Shown: in pieces, positions 1 through 7,604 of the stretch | Position numbering within the stretch: position 1 is the stretch's first letter | How the letters are laid out: each line of letters begins with the position of its first letter | Assembly: GCA_046759145.1 (NCBI GenBank) | Contig: JBHIBR010000077.1 | Coordinates: forward strand, 1-7,683 | Length of the DNA: 7,683 bases | Reading direction: 5' to 3' | DNA from: JBHIBR01 sp046759145 [NCBI: Nitrospinota bacterium] | GTDB taxonomy: Bacteria > UBA8248 | Translations under genes and position numbers: made by a program | The notes under the pieces: model-generated | Database searches by the model: none | What the model saw: only the letters and a program-made list of their open reading frames with translations | What the model was told of the DNA's origin: nothing

Positions 1-363
1 GAGGCGCTGGAGAGGCTCTCCCCCGCCCTGAAGCCTTGCCCGGGGAGGCCCTTCGTCGGGACAGGAGGGGTGGTGGCTCTCGCGGTCCTGCTCGCTCCCG
101 GGAGCCGGGGCTACCGGCCGGGGCTCGTGCACGGGCGCAGGGTGAGAGCCTCTGAGGTTGCCCGGTGGCGGGAGCGAGTGGCCGCCCTCGACCTGGCGGG
201 GCGGCGGGCGCTCCCCTCCCTCGAGCCGGGCCGCGAGGATATCATCCTCGCCGGGCTCGCGGTGGTGGAGTGCCTCCTCACCTGGGGGGGCCGGGAGGAG
301 CTTGTGGTCTCGGAGTGGGGCCTGCGAGAGGGGCTGCTCGCAGAGGGGCTGTCGCAGCTTTAG
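1..363 (+). CDS. Ppx/GppA-family phosphatase, C-terminal part (5' end outside window)
   Basis: The reading frame is open from base 1 to the TAG at 361-363 and gives about 120 residues, so the N-terminal two thirds of a usual ~300-residue protein lie outside the window. The visible part matches the C-terminal half of the second ASKHA-fold lobe of exopolyphosphatase / pppGpp phosphohydrolase proteins: a GTGG turn near residues 21-24, then YRPGLVHG (the family's Y-P-x-x-VHG stretch), a REDIILAG segment (usually RADxIxAG) and a closing VSEWGLREGLL motif (family: VSxxGLREG). Family members hydrolyse inorganic polyphosphate or the pentaphosphate alarmone in the cytoplasm; the fragment cannot tell which. 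It ends 171 bases before yceD and before the strong promoter, so it is probably a separate upstream unit, although no clear terminator follows it. Family assignment is firm, exact substrate is not. Confidence 0.85.
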   Translation, partial: EALERLSPALKPCPGRPFVGTGGVVALAVLLAPGSRGYRPGLVHGRRVRASEVARWRERVAALDLAGRRALPSLEPGREDIILAGLAVVECLLTWGGREELVVSEWGLREGLLAEGLSQL

Positions 364-431
364 TATTTTGTATCCGATTGTTAAAATGGGTCTTTCGAAA
401 AACTGCACGACAGAACGCGCCCCTTTTCTCC

Positions 432-460
432 TTGACAGCCGGCGGTCCAAACTCTATAAT
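432..460 (+). promoter_or_regulatory. Consensus sigma70-type promoter of the yceD-rpmF-plsX-fab operon
   Basis: A perfect -35 hexamer TTGACA (432-437) and a perfect -10 hexamer TATAAT (455-460) are separated by exactly 17 bases, the optimum for housekeeping sigma factors. Transcription would start around 466-467, giving a leader of about 68 bases before the yceD ATG at 535. No extended -10 TG is present. It lies in the AT-richer spacer 364-534 between the phosphatase gene and yceD, which is otherwise empty: no convincing terminator hairpin for the phosphatase gene and no small gene was found. A chance match of 12/12 bases at ideal spacing in such GC-rich DNA is very unlikely. No inverted repeat indicating a repressor site is evident over the promoter. 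Confidence 0.9.
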
Positions 461-534
461 GTGGCATTTTGAGAGGATTTTTCGGAGGAGCGGATAGCCC
501 CCTTTTGCCGCGCACCCGAGCTGGAACGCCGGCC

Positions 535-1071
535 ATGTCTTCCCTCACCGTCGCTCTGGCTGACATCGCCGAGGAGGGCCTTGCCCTCGATGTCGAGGAA
601 GAGGCAACCGCCCTGAAGTGGACCTTCGGGGAGTTCCCCGTTGTGGGCCCCGTTCGGGTACGGGGGCAGTTGGAGCGGTCCCGGGGAGGGGTTGCCCTCC
701 GGGGCGCGGTATCGGCCGCCATCGAGCTGATCTGCAGCCGCTGTCTGCGCCCTTTCCGTCAGCGCGTGGAGCAGGAGTTCCAGGTCCAGTTTCTCCCCCG
801 TCCGCCGGGCCCGCCGGAGGCGGCAAAGGAGATCAACGCCGAGGAGCCGGATGAAGCCTATATCGAGGGAGAGACGTTGGACGTGGGCGTGGTTGCGCGG
901 GACCACCTGGGGCTCGCCCTCCCGATGAAACCCCTCTGCCGGGAAGATTGTCCGGGCCTCTGTCCCCGGTGTGGGAAGGACCTGAACGAAGGGCCCTGCG
1001 GCTGCGCCGCTGAGGGGGCGGACCCGCGGCTCGCCGCGCTGGCCGAGCTCTTGCGGGGGCCTCGCTCCTAG
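535..1071 (+). CDS. yceD: YceD / DUF177 family protein, cysteine-rich
   Basis: The protein has 178 residues. DUF177 proteins are encoded next to rpmF in most bacteria and have been linked to 23S rRNA metabolism or ribosome assembly; the molecular activity is not settled. Visible signatures are C67-S-R-C70-L in the middle, typical of the family, and a C-terminal cysteine cluster C135-x3-C-x3-C-x2-C146 followed by C155 and C157 (CPGLCPRCGKDLN within it), which looks like a metal-binding knuckle, then DPRLAALAELL near the end. This cysteine-rich form is the Gram-positive / deltaproteobacterial type; enterobacterial YceD lacks most of these cysteines. ATG 535 is chosen because it gives the normal N-terminus. 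A TTG at 469 would extend it by 22 residues but lies at the predicted transcription start. The Shine-Dalgarno before 535 is poor, while a good GGAGGAG (484-490) lies too far upstream. First gene of the operon, 36 bases before rpmF. Confidence 0.9.
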   Translation: MSSLTVALADIAEEGLALDVEEEATALKWTFGEFPVVGPVRVRGQLERSRGGVALRGAVSAAIELICSRCLRPFRQRVEQEFQVQFLPRPPGPPEAAKEINAEEPDEAYIEGETLDVGVVARDHLGLALPMKPLCREDCPGLCPRCGKDLNEGPCGCAAEGADPRLAALAELLRGPRS

Positions 1072-1107
1072 GGCGCCGTCTGCGGGCAATCTGGGGAAGA
1101 AGAGACG

Positions 1108-1290
1108 ATGGGTCTTCCCAAGCGCCGCCACTCTCGCGCCCGCGGGCGTCGGCGGCGCACCCAGTACAGGATCGGGATGCTGGCCCGCTCCCTGTGTTCG
1201 CGCTGCCAGCGGCCGAAAGTGCCCCACCGCGTGTGTCCCCATTGCGGATACTATGCGGGCCGCGAGGTGTTGCTTGTCGAGCCCTCCTGA
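1108..1290 (+). CDS. rpmF: 50S ribosomal protein bL32, zinc-ribbon form
   Basis: A 60-residue basic protein of normal length for bL32, a component of the large ribosomal subunit. The N-terminus (MGLPKRRHSRARGRRRR) is the usual basic PKRR leader, with G-L in place of the common A-V. Two cysteine pairs, C30-S-R-C33 and C43-P-H-C46, separated by nine residues, form the classic zinc ribbon, and the end GYYAGREVL is typical. This is the zinc-binding (C+) paralogue; whether the genome also has a cysteine-free copy for zinc starvation cannot be seen here. A purine-rich ribosome binding site (GGGGAAGAAGAG) precedes the ATG. It sits between yceD and plsX, the standard bacterial arrangement, with 21 bases before plsX. 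Confidence 0.97.
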   Translation: MGLPKRRHSRARGRRRRTQYRIGMLARSLCSRCQRPKVPHRVCPHCGYYAGREVLLVEPS

Positions 1291-1311
1291 GGGTGCCGAG
1301 GGGGAGAGAGC

Positions 1312-2427
1312 ATGCGGGTCGCGGTCGACGCCATGGGGGGGGACGCGGCCCCCGCGGCGGTGGTCGAGGGAGCGGTCGAGGCGCACCGGGAACACGGGAT
1401 CGAGTCCCTCTTGGTGGGGGACCTGGCCCGGGTCGAGGCGGAGCTGGAGCGCCTGGGTGCCCTCCGACTTCCCCTCCCGAGGCGCGCTGCCAGCCAGCGG
1501 GTGGAGGCGGGCGAGTCGCCCATGGAGGCGTTCAGGAACAAGCCTGACTCTTCCCTGCGGGTGGCGCTGGAGGCGGTCCGGGCGGGAGAGGCCCAGGCCT
1601 TCGTGAGCGCGGGGGACACGGGGGCGGCTTTCGCCTGCGCCTACCAGGTGGTGGGGTGCCTCAAGGGTGTGCTCCGGCCCGCCATCGCAACCCTTATCCC
1701 CACCCTGCAGGGGTATTCCATCATGCTGGACGTGGGGGCCAACGTGGATTGCCGCCCCCAGCACCTTTTCCAGTTCGGGATGATGGGCGTAGCATACGCC
1801 GCCCTGGCCCTGGGCAAGAGCGCCCCGCGTCTGGGGCTGCTCAACGTGGGGGACGAGGAGGCCAAGGGGAACCAGGTCACCAAGCTCGTCCACCAGATGT
1901 TCCGGCGGAGCGGGCTGAACTTCGTGGGGAACGTCGAGGGGAACGCCCTCTTCCAGGGCGAAGCCGACGTAGTTGTGTGCGACGGCTTCTCGGGGAACAT
2001 CGCCCTCAAGGTGAGCGAGAGCCTGGGGGAGATGGTGGAGCAGATGCTGAGGGAGCAGCTACAATCCACCTGGCGCAGCCGCATGGGCTACCTCCTCCTC
2101 CAGAACGGCCTCAAGTCCTTCCGCCAGCGACTGGACTGGTCGGAGTACGGGGGGGCGCCCCTGCTGGGTCTGAGCGCCTGCTGCATCATCGCCCACGGCC
2201 GCTCCGACGCCAAGGCCATCAAGAATGCGATCCGGACGGCGGCCGAGCTCGAGCGCTCCGGCCTCAACGAGCGCATCTGCCGCGAGATCGAGGAGCACCT
2301 GGCTGTCCAGCGCTCGGCCGAGCGCAGACGCAGGCTCTGGCATAGGCTCAGCGACCTCGTCTCGCGGGGGGAGGGGGAGGAGGAGACACCTCCTCAGCCC
2401 CCGGCCCGGGAGGATGAGGAGCGCTAG
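1312..2427 (+). CDS. plsX: Phosphate acyltransferase PlsX (acyl-ACP:phosphate transacylase)
   Basis: A 371-residue protein. PlsX is a peripheral membrane enzyme that converts acyl-ACP plus phosphate to acyl-phosphate, the acyl donor used by PlsY for glycerol-3-phosphate, so it links FAS II to phospholipid synthesis. Family motifs appear in order: DAMGGDAAP (6-14), SAGDTGA (99-105), RPAI (122-125), LDVGANVD (139-146), LLNVGDEEAKG (176-186), NFVGNVEG (203-210), DGFSGN (224-229), YGGAPLLGL (279-287) and HG (295-296). The start ATG follows a strong GGGGGAGAG ribosome binding site. At 371 residues it is longer than the usual ~330-350. The extra part is a charged, low-complexity tail from about residue 331 (RRRR, then EGEEE, then a proline-rich end), which I would not expect to be catalytic. 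The matching DNA is a pure purine run at 2366-2386. It is followed by a 44-base gap to fabH. Confidence 0.97.
   Translation: MRVAVDAMGGDAAPAAVVEGAVEAHREHGIESLLVGDLARVEAELERLGALRLPLPRRAASQRVEAGESPMEAFRNKPDSSLRVALEAVRAGEAQAFVSAGDTGAAFACAYQVVGCLKGVLRPAIATLIPTLQGYSIMLDVGANVDCRPQHLFQFGMMGVAYAALALGKSAPRLGLLNVGDEEAKGNQVTKLVHQMFRRSGLNFVGNVEGNALFQGEADVVVCDGFSGNIALKVSESLGEMVEQMLREQLQSTWRSRMGYLLLQNGLKSFRQRLDWSEYGGAPLLGLSACCIIAHGRSDAKAIKNAIRTAAELERSGLNERICREIEEHLAVQRSAERRRRLWHRLSDLVSRGEGEEETPPQPPAREDEER
2377..2395 (+). other. Perfect 7-bp hairpin inside the plsX 3' end
   Basis: GAGGAGG (2377-2383) and CCTCCTC (2389-2395) are perfect inverted arms around the 5-base loop AGACA. It lies inside plsX coding sequence about 30 bases before the stop. 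No T-run follows, so it is not an intrinsic terminator. It could be an mRNA processing or stability element, or a by-product of the low-complexity Glu-rich tail followed by proline codons. The structure is seen directly; any function is inference. Confidence 0.45.
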
Positions 2428-2454
2428 GGACCGCCCTTTCTCCTTGGCTCGCCC

Positions 2455-2469
2455 AGGGGAGTGACCCCT
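2455..2469 (+). promoter_or_regulatory. Hairpin enclosing the fabH ribosome binding site
   Basis: The only good Shine-Dalgarno for fabH, AGGGGAG (2455-2461), forms the left arm of a perfect stem: AGGGG (2455-2459), loop AGTGA (2460-2464), CCCCT (2465-2469). The stem ends two bases before the ATG at 2472. In the mRNA this would hide most of the ribosome binding site and could limit fabH translation unless it is opened by ribosomes finishing plsX 44 bases upstream. The pairing is visible; a regulatory effect is inferred. Five GC-rich pairs can occur by chance in such DNA. Confidence 0.45.
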
Positions 2470-2471
2470 TT

Positions 2472-3458
2472 ATGCCGAGTGCCACGATCGGGGGGACGGG
2501 CTCGTTTGTCCCCGAGCGGGTCCTGACGAACAAGGACCTGGAGGGGATGGTGGACACCTCGGACGAGTGGATCCGCGCTCGCACGGGCATCGTGGAACGG
2601 CGCATCGCGGGCCCGGAGGTCACCGCCTCCGACCTGGCTGTCCCCGCCTCTCTGCGCGCGCTGGAAGCGGCCGGGGTGGCCCCCGAGGAGGTGGACCTGG
2701 TGGTGGCCGCCACCTTCACCCCCGACACCGTTTGCCCCGCGGCCGCCTGCTGGGTGCAGAGCCGCATCGGCGCGCGCAACGCCGCCGCCTTCGACCTCAA
2801 CGCCGCCTGCTGTGGGTTCGTCTACGGGCTCCAGGTGGCCGACGCTTACATCCGATCGGCTCTCGCCCGCAATGTCCTGGTGGTTTCCACCGAGATCATG
2901 AGCCGCGTCGTCAACTGGTCCGACCGCGGGTCCTGTGTCCTGTGGGGCGACGGCGCCGGGGCGGCCCTCTTCCGCCCCGCCCCGGACGGGCGGCGGGGGG
3001 TGTACTCGAGCCATATACACGCCCAGGGGGATGTGGAGGAGCTCATCCTCATCGTCGGGGGAGGCTCGCGGGCCACTCCCATCAGCCACGAGACGGTGGC
3101 GCGGGACGCCCACACCCTCAAGCTGCGCGGACCCGATTCCTTCAAGGTGGCCGTGCGCGCCTTCGAGGAGGTGTGTCGTGAGGCCCTGGACCACAACGGC
3201 CTCTCGCCCGAGGACATCGACCACTTCATCCCCCACCAGGCGAACATCCGGATCCTGGAGGCGGTGAACAAACGGCTGGGCCTGCCCAGGGAGAAGACGG
3301 TGGTGACGCTCGCCAAGTATGGTAACATGTCCTCCGCTACCATTCCGGTGGCGCTCGATGAGTGTGCGCGTGCGGGTCGCATCCGGCGGGGCGACCTCCT
3401 GTTGCTCGCCGCCTTCGGCGGCGGGTTTACCTGGGGAGCCGCCGTGATGGAGTGGTGA
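2472..3458 (+). CDS. fabH: Beta-ketoacyl-ACP synthase III (FabH)
   Basis: A 328-residue cytoplasmic enzyme, slightly longer than the E. coli protein (317), that starts fatty acid synthesis by condensing an acyl-CoA primer with malonyl-ACP. The Cys-His-Asn triad of initiating synthases is complete: C113 in LNAACCGF, H255 in IPHQANIRI (the ACP-docking helix region) and N285 in KYGNMSSAT. The N-terminus has the family's GTGSFVPERVLTN and DTSDEWIRARTGI, and the end FGGGFTWGAA is standard. A second cysteine, C114, directly follows the nucleophile; the equivalent position is usually Ala, Ser or Thr. The primer preference (acetyl or branched) cannot be read reliably. The ATG is preceded by AGGGGAG, which is part of a small hairpin. 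It sits 44 bases after plsX and 35 bases before fabD. Confidence 0.97.
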   Translation: MPSATIGGTGSFVPERVLTNKDLEGMVDTSDEWIRARTGIVERRIAGPEVTASDLAVPASLRALEAAGVAPEEVDLVVAATFTPDTVCPAAACWVQSRIGARNAAAFDLNAACCGFVYGLQVADAYIRSALARNVLVVSTEIMSRVVNWSDRGSCVLWGDGAGAALFRPAPDGRRGVYSSHIHAQGDVEELILIVGGGSRATPISHETVARDAHTLKLRGPDSFKVAVRAFEEVCREALDHNGLSPEDIDHFIPHQANIRILEAVNKRLGLPREKTVVTLAKYGNMSSATIPVALDECARAGRIRRGDLLLLAAFGGGFTWGAAVMEW

Positions 3459-3493
3459 GGGGGGCCGTTCGGCCGGCGAGGGAGTTCGAGGCA

Positions 3494-4441
3494 ATGGGCG
3501 CAAGGGTGGGCTTCCTTTTCCCCGGCCAGGGCTCGCAGAAGGTGGGCATGGGGAGGGATTTCTACGAGGCCTTCCCCCTCGCCCGGGACCTTTACGAAGA
3601 GGCCAACCAGGCCCTCGGCTGGGACGTGGCGCGGCTCTCCTTCGAGGGCCCCGACGACCAGCTCCAGCTCACCCTCTACACCCAGCCCGCCATCCTGGTC
3701 CACAGCTACGTGGCCTATCGCCTCTTGCGAGGGAGGGGCTTCGAGCCGCTGGTGGCCCTGGGACACAGCCTGGGGGAGTACTCCGCTCTCCTGGCGGCCG
3801 GCGCGGTGGGATACTCCCAAGCCCTCCGGATCGTCCAGAAGCGGGGGGAGTACATGCACGGCGCCGTCCCGCCCGGCCAGGGGGCGATGGCGGCCATCCT
3901 GGGGCTGGAGCGGGCTCGCGTGGAAGCCTTCTGCCGTGGGGTCCAGGCGCAGGGGGGGACGGTCGAGCCCGCCAACTACAATGCCCCCCAGCACGTGGTG
4001 GTGGCGGGCGAGCGGGGGGCGGTGGAAGCGGTGGTGGCCCTCGCCCGGGCGGCGGGGGCGCGTCGGGCGATCCTCCTGGCCGTGAGCGCGCCTTTCCACT
4101 GCACCCTCATGCGGGGAGCCCAGGAGCGGCTCGCCCGCGAGTTGGAGAGGGTGGAGTTCCAGGACCTTCGCTTTCCCGTCTTCGCCAACGTCTCCGCCCG
4201 GAAGGTGACTCGGGGCAACGAGGCCCGGGTCGCCCTCTCCCAGCAGGTGACCTCCCCCGTTTTCTGGGAGGACTCCTTGCGGTCGGTGGTGGCCGAGGGG
4301 GTGGACGCCGTCGTGGAGATGGGGCCGGGCAGGGTGCTGAGTGGCCTCTCCAGGCGTATCGCCGAGGGCCTCCCCGTGTTCAACGTGGAGGATGTGGAGA
4401 GCCTGGAGCGCACGGCCGAGGCCCTGGCTGCCCTGCCGTGA
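3494..4441 (+). CDS. fabD: Malonyl-CoA:ACP transacylase (FabD)
   Basis: A 315-residue enzyme of normal length (E. coli about 309) that moves malonyl from malonyl-CoA to the ACP phosphopantetheine arm, supplying extender units to FabH and FabF. Key features are FLFPGQGSQ at 8-15 (oxyanion-hole glutamine Q12), the nucleophile elbow GHSLGE with S92, R117 in QKRGEYM that binds the malonyl carboxylate, catalytic H202 in SAPFHC, and a conserved Q-V-x-x-PVxW-like stretch near 251-258 (here SPVFW). ATG 3494 is chosen because it starts just before the conserved GFLFPGQGSQ and follows purine-rich GAGGGAG. A GTG at 3455 overlapping the fabH stop (GTGA) is in frame and would add 13 residues, but this extension looks unlike the family. 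The 3' end overlaps fabG by four bases (GTGA), implying translational coupling. Confidence 0.97.
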   Translation: MGARVGFLFPGQGSQKVGMGRDFYEAFPLARDLYEEANQALGWDVARLSFEGPDDQLQLTLYTQPAILVHSYVAYRLLRGRGFEPLVALGHSLGEYSALLAAGAVGYSQALRIVQKRGEYMHGAVPPGQGAMAAILGLERARVEAFCRGVQAQGGTVEPANYNAPQHVVVAGERGAVEAVVALARAAGARRAILLAVSAPFHCTLMRGAQERLARELERVEFQDLRFPVFANVSARKVTRGNEARVALSQQVTSPVFWEDSLRSVVAEGVDAVVEMGPGRVLSGLSRRIAEGLPVFNVEDVESLERTAEALAALP

Positions 4442-5196
4442 GCGCGCCTGCGAGGCGGCTGCTCGAGGGGCAGGTGGCGCTCGTGACGGGCGCCAACCGA
4501 GGCATCGGTCGGGCGGCGGCGCGAGCGCTGGCGGAGGAAGGGGCCACGGTCGGGTTGGGAGCCCGCGACCCCGAGGCGGCCCAGCCTGTGATAGCCGAGC
4601 TGGTGCAGGCGGGCCACGAGGTGAAGGCGCTGCGGCTCGACGTGACGGATGCCGCCTCGGTCGAGCAGGCGGTGGGGGAGCTGGAGGAGGAGTACGGGCG
4701 GATCGACATCCTAGTGAATAACGCGGGGACCACCCGTGACGGTCTCCTCCTGCGGATGCGCCCCGAAGACTGGGAGGTCGTGCTGGACACCAACCTCACC
4801 GGCGTGTACCGGGTGACGCGAGCGGTGCTCCGGGGCATGGTGAAGCGGCGGGCGGGGCGCATCGTGAACCTCAGCTCGGCCGTGGGGGTCATGGGAAACC
4901 CGGGCCAGGCCAACTACGCCGCCTCCAAGGCGGGCATCCTGGGGTTCACCAAGGCGGTGGCCCGGGAGGTGGCCTCGCGGGGGATCACCGTGAACGCAGT
5001 GGCTCCCGGCCTCATCGAGACGGACATGACGCGGGGCCTCCCCGAGGCCGCCCGGCAGGCGCTCCTGGAGCGGGTGCCCCTGGGACGGGCGGGCGCGCCC
5101 GAGGAGGTGGCCCGGTGTGTGGTGTTCCTCGCCTCCCCGTGGGCGAGCTACATCACGGGAGAGGTGTTGCACGTAGGGGGTGGATTGTATATGTAG
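4438..5196 (+). CDS. fabG: 3-oxoacyl-ACP reductase (FabG)
   Basis: A 252-residue classical short-chain dehydrogenase/reductase that reduces beta-ketoacyl-ACP to beta-hydroxyacyl-ACP with NADPH. The Rossmann nucleotide motif TGANRGIG is at 17-24, with N20-R21 favouring NADPH. NNAG is at 94-97, and the catalytic set is N119, S147, Y160 and K164 (YAASK). NPGQANYAASKAG and the closing YITGEVLHVGGG are characteristic of true FabG rather than other SDR enzymes. The start is GTG 4438, whose GTGA overlaps the fabD stop. No separate strong ribosome binding site is needed if ribosomes re-initiate, although GAGG-like purines occur upstream in fabD. It lies between fabD and acpP, with an 84-base spacer after it, the largest gap inside the operon. 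Confidence 0.97.
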   Translation: MSAPARRLLEGQVALVTGANRGIGRAAARALAEEGATVGLGARDPEAAQPVIAELVQAGHEVKALRLDVTDAASVEQAVGELEEEYGRIDILVNNAGTTRDGLLLRMRPEDWEVVLDTNLTGVYRVTRAVLRGMVKRRAGRIVNLSSAVGVMGNPGQANYAASKAGILGFTKAVAREVASRGITVNAVAPGLIETDMTRGLPEAARQALLERVPLGRAGAPEEVARCVVFLASPWASYITGEVLHVGGGLYM

Positions 5197-5267
5197 ACGC
5201 TGGCCTGCGGCGGCGAGGCGAGCGGCGCGCGCAGGTGGCGCAGGACGAGGAGACGTCGCCCGCAGGG

Positions 5268-5274
5268 AAGGAGG
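5268..5274 (+). promoter_or_regulatory. Near-perfect ribosome binding site of acpP
   Basis: AAGGAGG matches the 16S rRNA anti-Shine-Dalgarno over seven bases and sits six bases before the GTG start at 5281. It is the best ribosome binding site in the window and decides the acpP start over the second in-frame GTG at 5287. It fits the need for ACP to be made in excess of the enzymes it serves. The rest of the 84-base fabG-acpP spacer is GC-rich, with a possible 6-bp stem CCTGCG (5204-5209) / CGCAGG (5230-5235), and shows no recognisable promoter. Confidence 0.8.
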
Positions 5275-5280
5275 GCCGTT

Positions 5281-5526
5281 GTGACGGTGGATTCCATCGA
5301 GAACCGGGTGAGGGAGATCATCGTGCAGCAACTGGACGTGTCCCCCGAGCAGGTGAAGGCGGAAGCCTCTTTCATCAATGACCTGGGCGCCGATTCGCTC
5401 GACACTGTGGAGCTGGTCATGGCCTTCGAGGAGTCCTTCGGGTTGGAGATCCCCGATGAGGATGCCGAGAAGATCACCACCGTCCAGCAGGCGATCGACT
5501 ACATCCGGGAGCGGGAGAAGAAGTAG
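5281..5526 (+). CDS. acpP: Acyl carrier protein (AcpP)
   Basis: An 81-residue acidic helical carrier protein of usual length. Its serine carries the 4'-phosphopantetheine arm to which growing acyl chains are attached, so it is the shared substrate of every Fab enzyme here and the acyl donor for PlsX. The modification site is S39 in [10 protein letters not shown], the canonical DSL motif at the start of helix II, followed by the acidic recognition helix [16 protein letters not shown]. The N-terminus ([16 protein letters not shown]) and end (TVQQAIDYI) are standard. The start is GTG, supported by AAGGAGG six bases upstream. It is 27 bases before fabF. Confidence 0.98.
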   Translation: MTVDSIENRVREIIVQQLDVSPEQVKAEASFINDLGADSLDTVELVMAFEESFGLEIPDEDAEKITTVQQAIDYIREREKK

Positions 5527-5553
5527 CTCGCCCTAGAAGACGGAAGAGCCGCG

Positions 5554-6781
<1,228 letters not shown>

Positions 6782-6792
<11 letters not shown>

Positions 6793-7564
6793 GCCCAAGC
6801 GCCGCCGGCCGCAGGCAGCCGCCCCCCGCCCCCCCTCCCCCTCTGTCCTCCAGGCGAGGCTCGGCTACACCTTCCGCCGCCCCGCCCTCCTGGAGCTGGC
6901 CCTCACCCACCGCTCCTTCGGTCGAGAGGGAGGCGATGGGACGGACAACGAGCGGCTGGAGTTCTTGGGGGACGCCGCCCTCGGCCTCATCCTGGCCGAA
7001 CGCCTCTTCCGAGAGGACCCCCGGGCGGACGAGGGAGAGCTCTCCCGGCGCCGCGCCCACCGAGTGAGCCGCAGCTTCCTGGCATCGCTCGCCCGGTGGC
7101 TCGACCTGGGGGAGCACCTGCGGCTGGGCCGGGGGGAGGCGGCGAGCGGGGGCCGGAAGAAGAGCTCCATCCTGGCGGGCGCGCTGGAGGCGGTGGTGGG
7201 CGCCATCTTCGTGGACGGGGGATTCGGTGCTTGTCGCAAGGTGGTGCGCAGGCTCTTTGCCGAATCCGAGAAGACGTTGCTCCCCCCCTCCGACTACAAG
7301 AGTCTCCTCCAGGAGCGCTCCCAGGAAGCGAGCCTGGGCATCCCCCTCTACCGTACGGTGCGGGAACGAGGGCCCGAGCACAGGAAGACCTTCGAGGTGG
7401 AAGTCCTCCTCGCCGAGAAAGGCTTCGGCCGTGGCCGGGGTGAGAGCAAGAAGGCAGCCGAGCAGGCGGCTGCCAAGGCAGCGCTCGGGGCCCTCGGCGG
7501 CAAAAGGCGGAAGAAGCGCAGCAGGCGGCGGACTCCCGGGGGAGAGCCCGCTGCCAGCCGGTGA
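6782..7564 (+). CDS. rnc: Ribonuclease III (start uncertain)
   Basis: From TTG 6782 the protein has 260 residues and would cleave double-stranded RNA in rRNA and mRNA processing. The catalytic domain shows [19 protein letters not shown] (27-45), the signature NERLEFLGD (56-64) and [18 protein letters not shown] (130-147). The double-stranded RNA-binding domain runs about 171-238 (DYKSLLQE to [14 protein letters not shown]). By alignment from memory, E57 and D64 match E. coli E38 and D45, and E136 matches E117, but the metal ligand D114 is G133 here. A lysine/arginine-rich tail (241-250) is unusual. The start is hard to place: no ATG lies between the fabF stop and the conserved domain, and neither TTG 6782 nor TTG 6767 has a visible ribosome binding site. 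ATG 6686 would overlap fabF by 107 bases. TTG 6782 overlaps fabF by 11 bases, suggesting coupling. Family is firm; start confidence is low. Confidence 0.92.
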
Positions 7565-7604
7565 GAAAGGGGGGCGCCTTCCACCATATCTTGGGTCGGA
7601 GTGT

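Noticed and set aside
361-430. Possible terminator for the phosphatase gene in the AT-richer spacer
   Set aside because: TTTT...AAAA and TTTCGAAA symmetries are short and AT-only; no GC-rich stem followed by a T-run was found.
469-534. Upstream TTG starts (469, 505) for yceD or a leader peptide
   Set aside because: TTG 469 coincides with the predicted transcription start, and TTG 505 is about 14 bases from the GGAGGAG, too far for normal use; both would give an atypical N-terminus.
454-1893. Long open frame on the - strand (479 codons) across yceD, rpmF and plsX
   Set aside because: It lies antisense to three clearly identified genes. Its translation is rich in Gly/Pro/Arg/His with no family motif, and such frames are expected opposite GC-rich coding DNA.
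2424-4099. Long - strand open frames opposite fabH and fabD (359 and 417 codons)
   Set aside because: These are compositional shadows of GC-rich codons with no recognisable domains, opposite genes with intact catalytic motifs.
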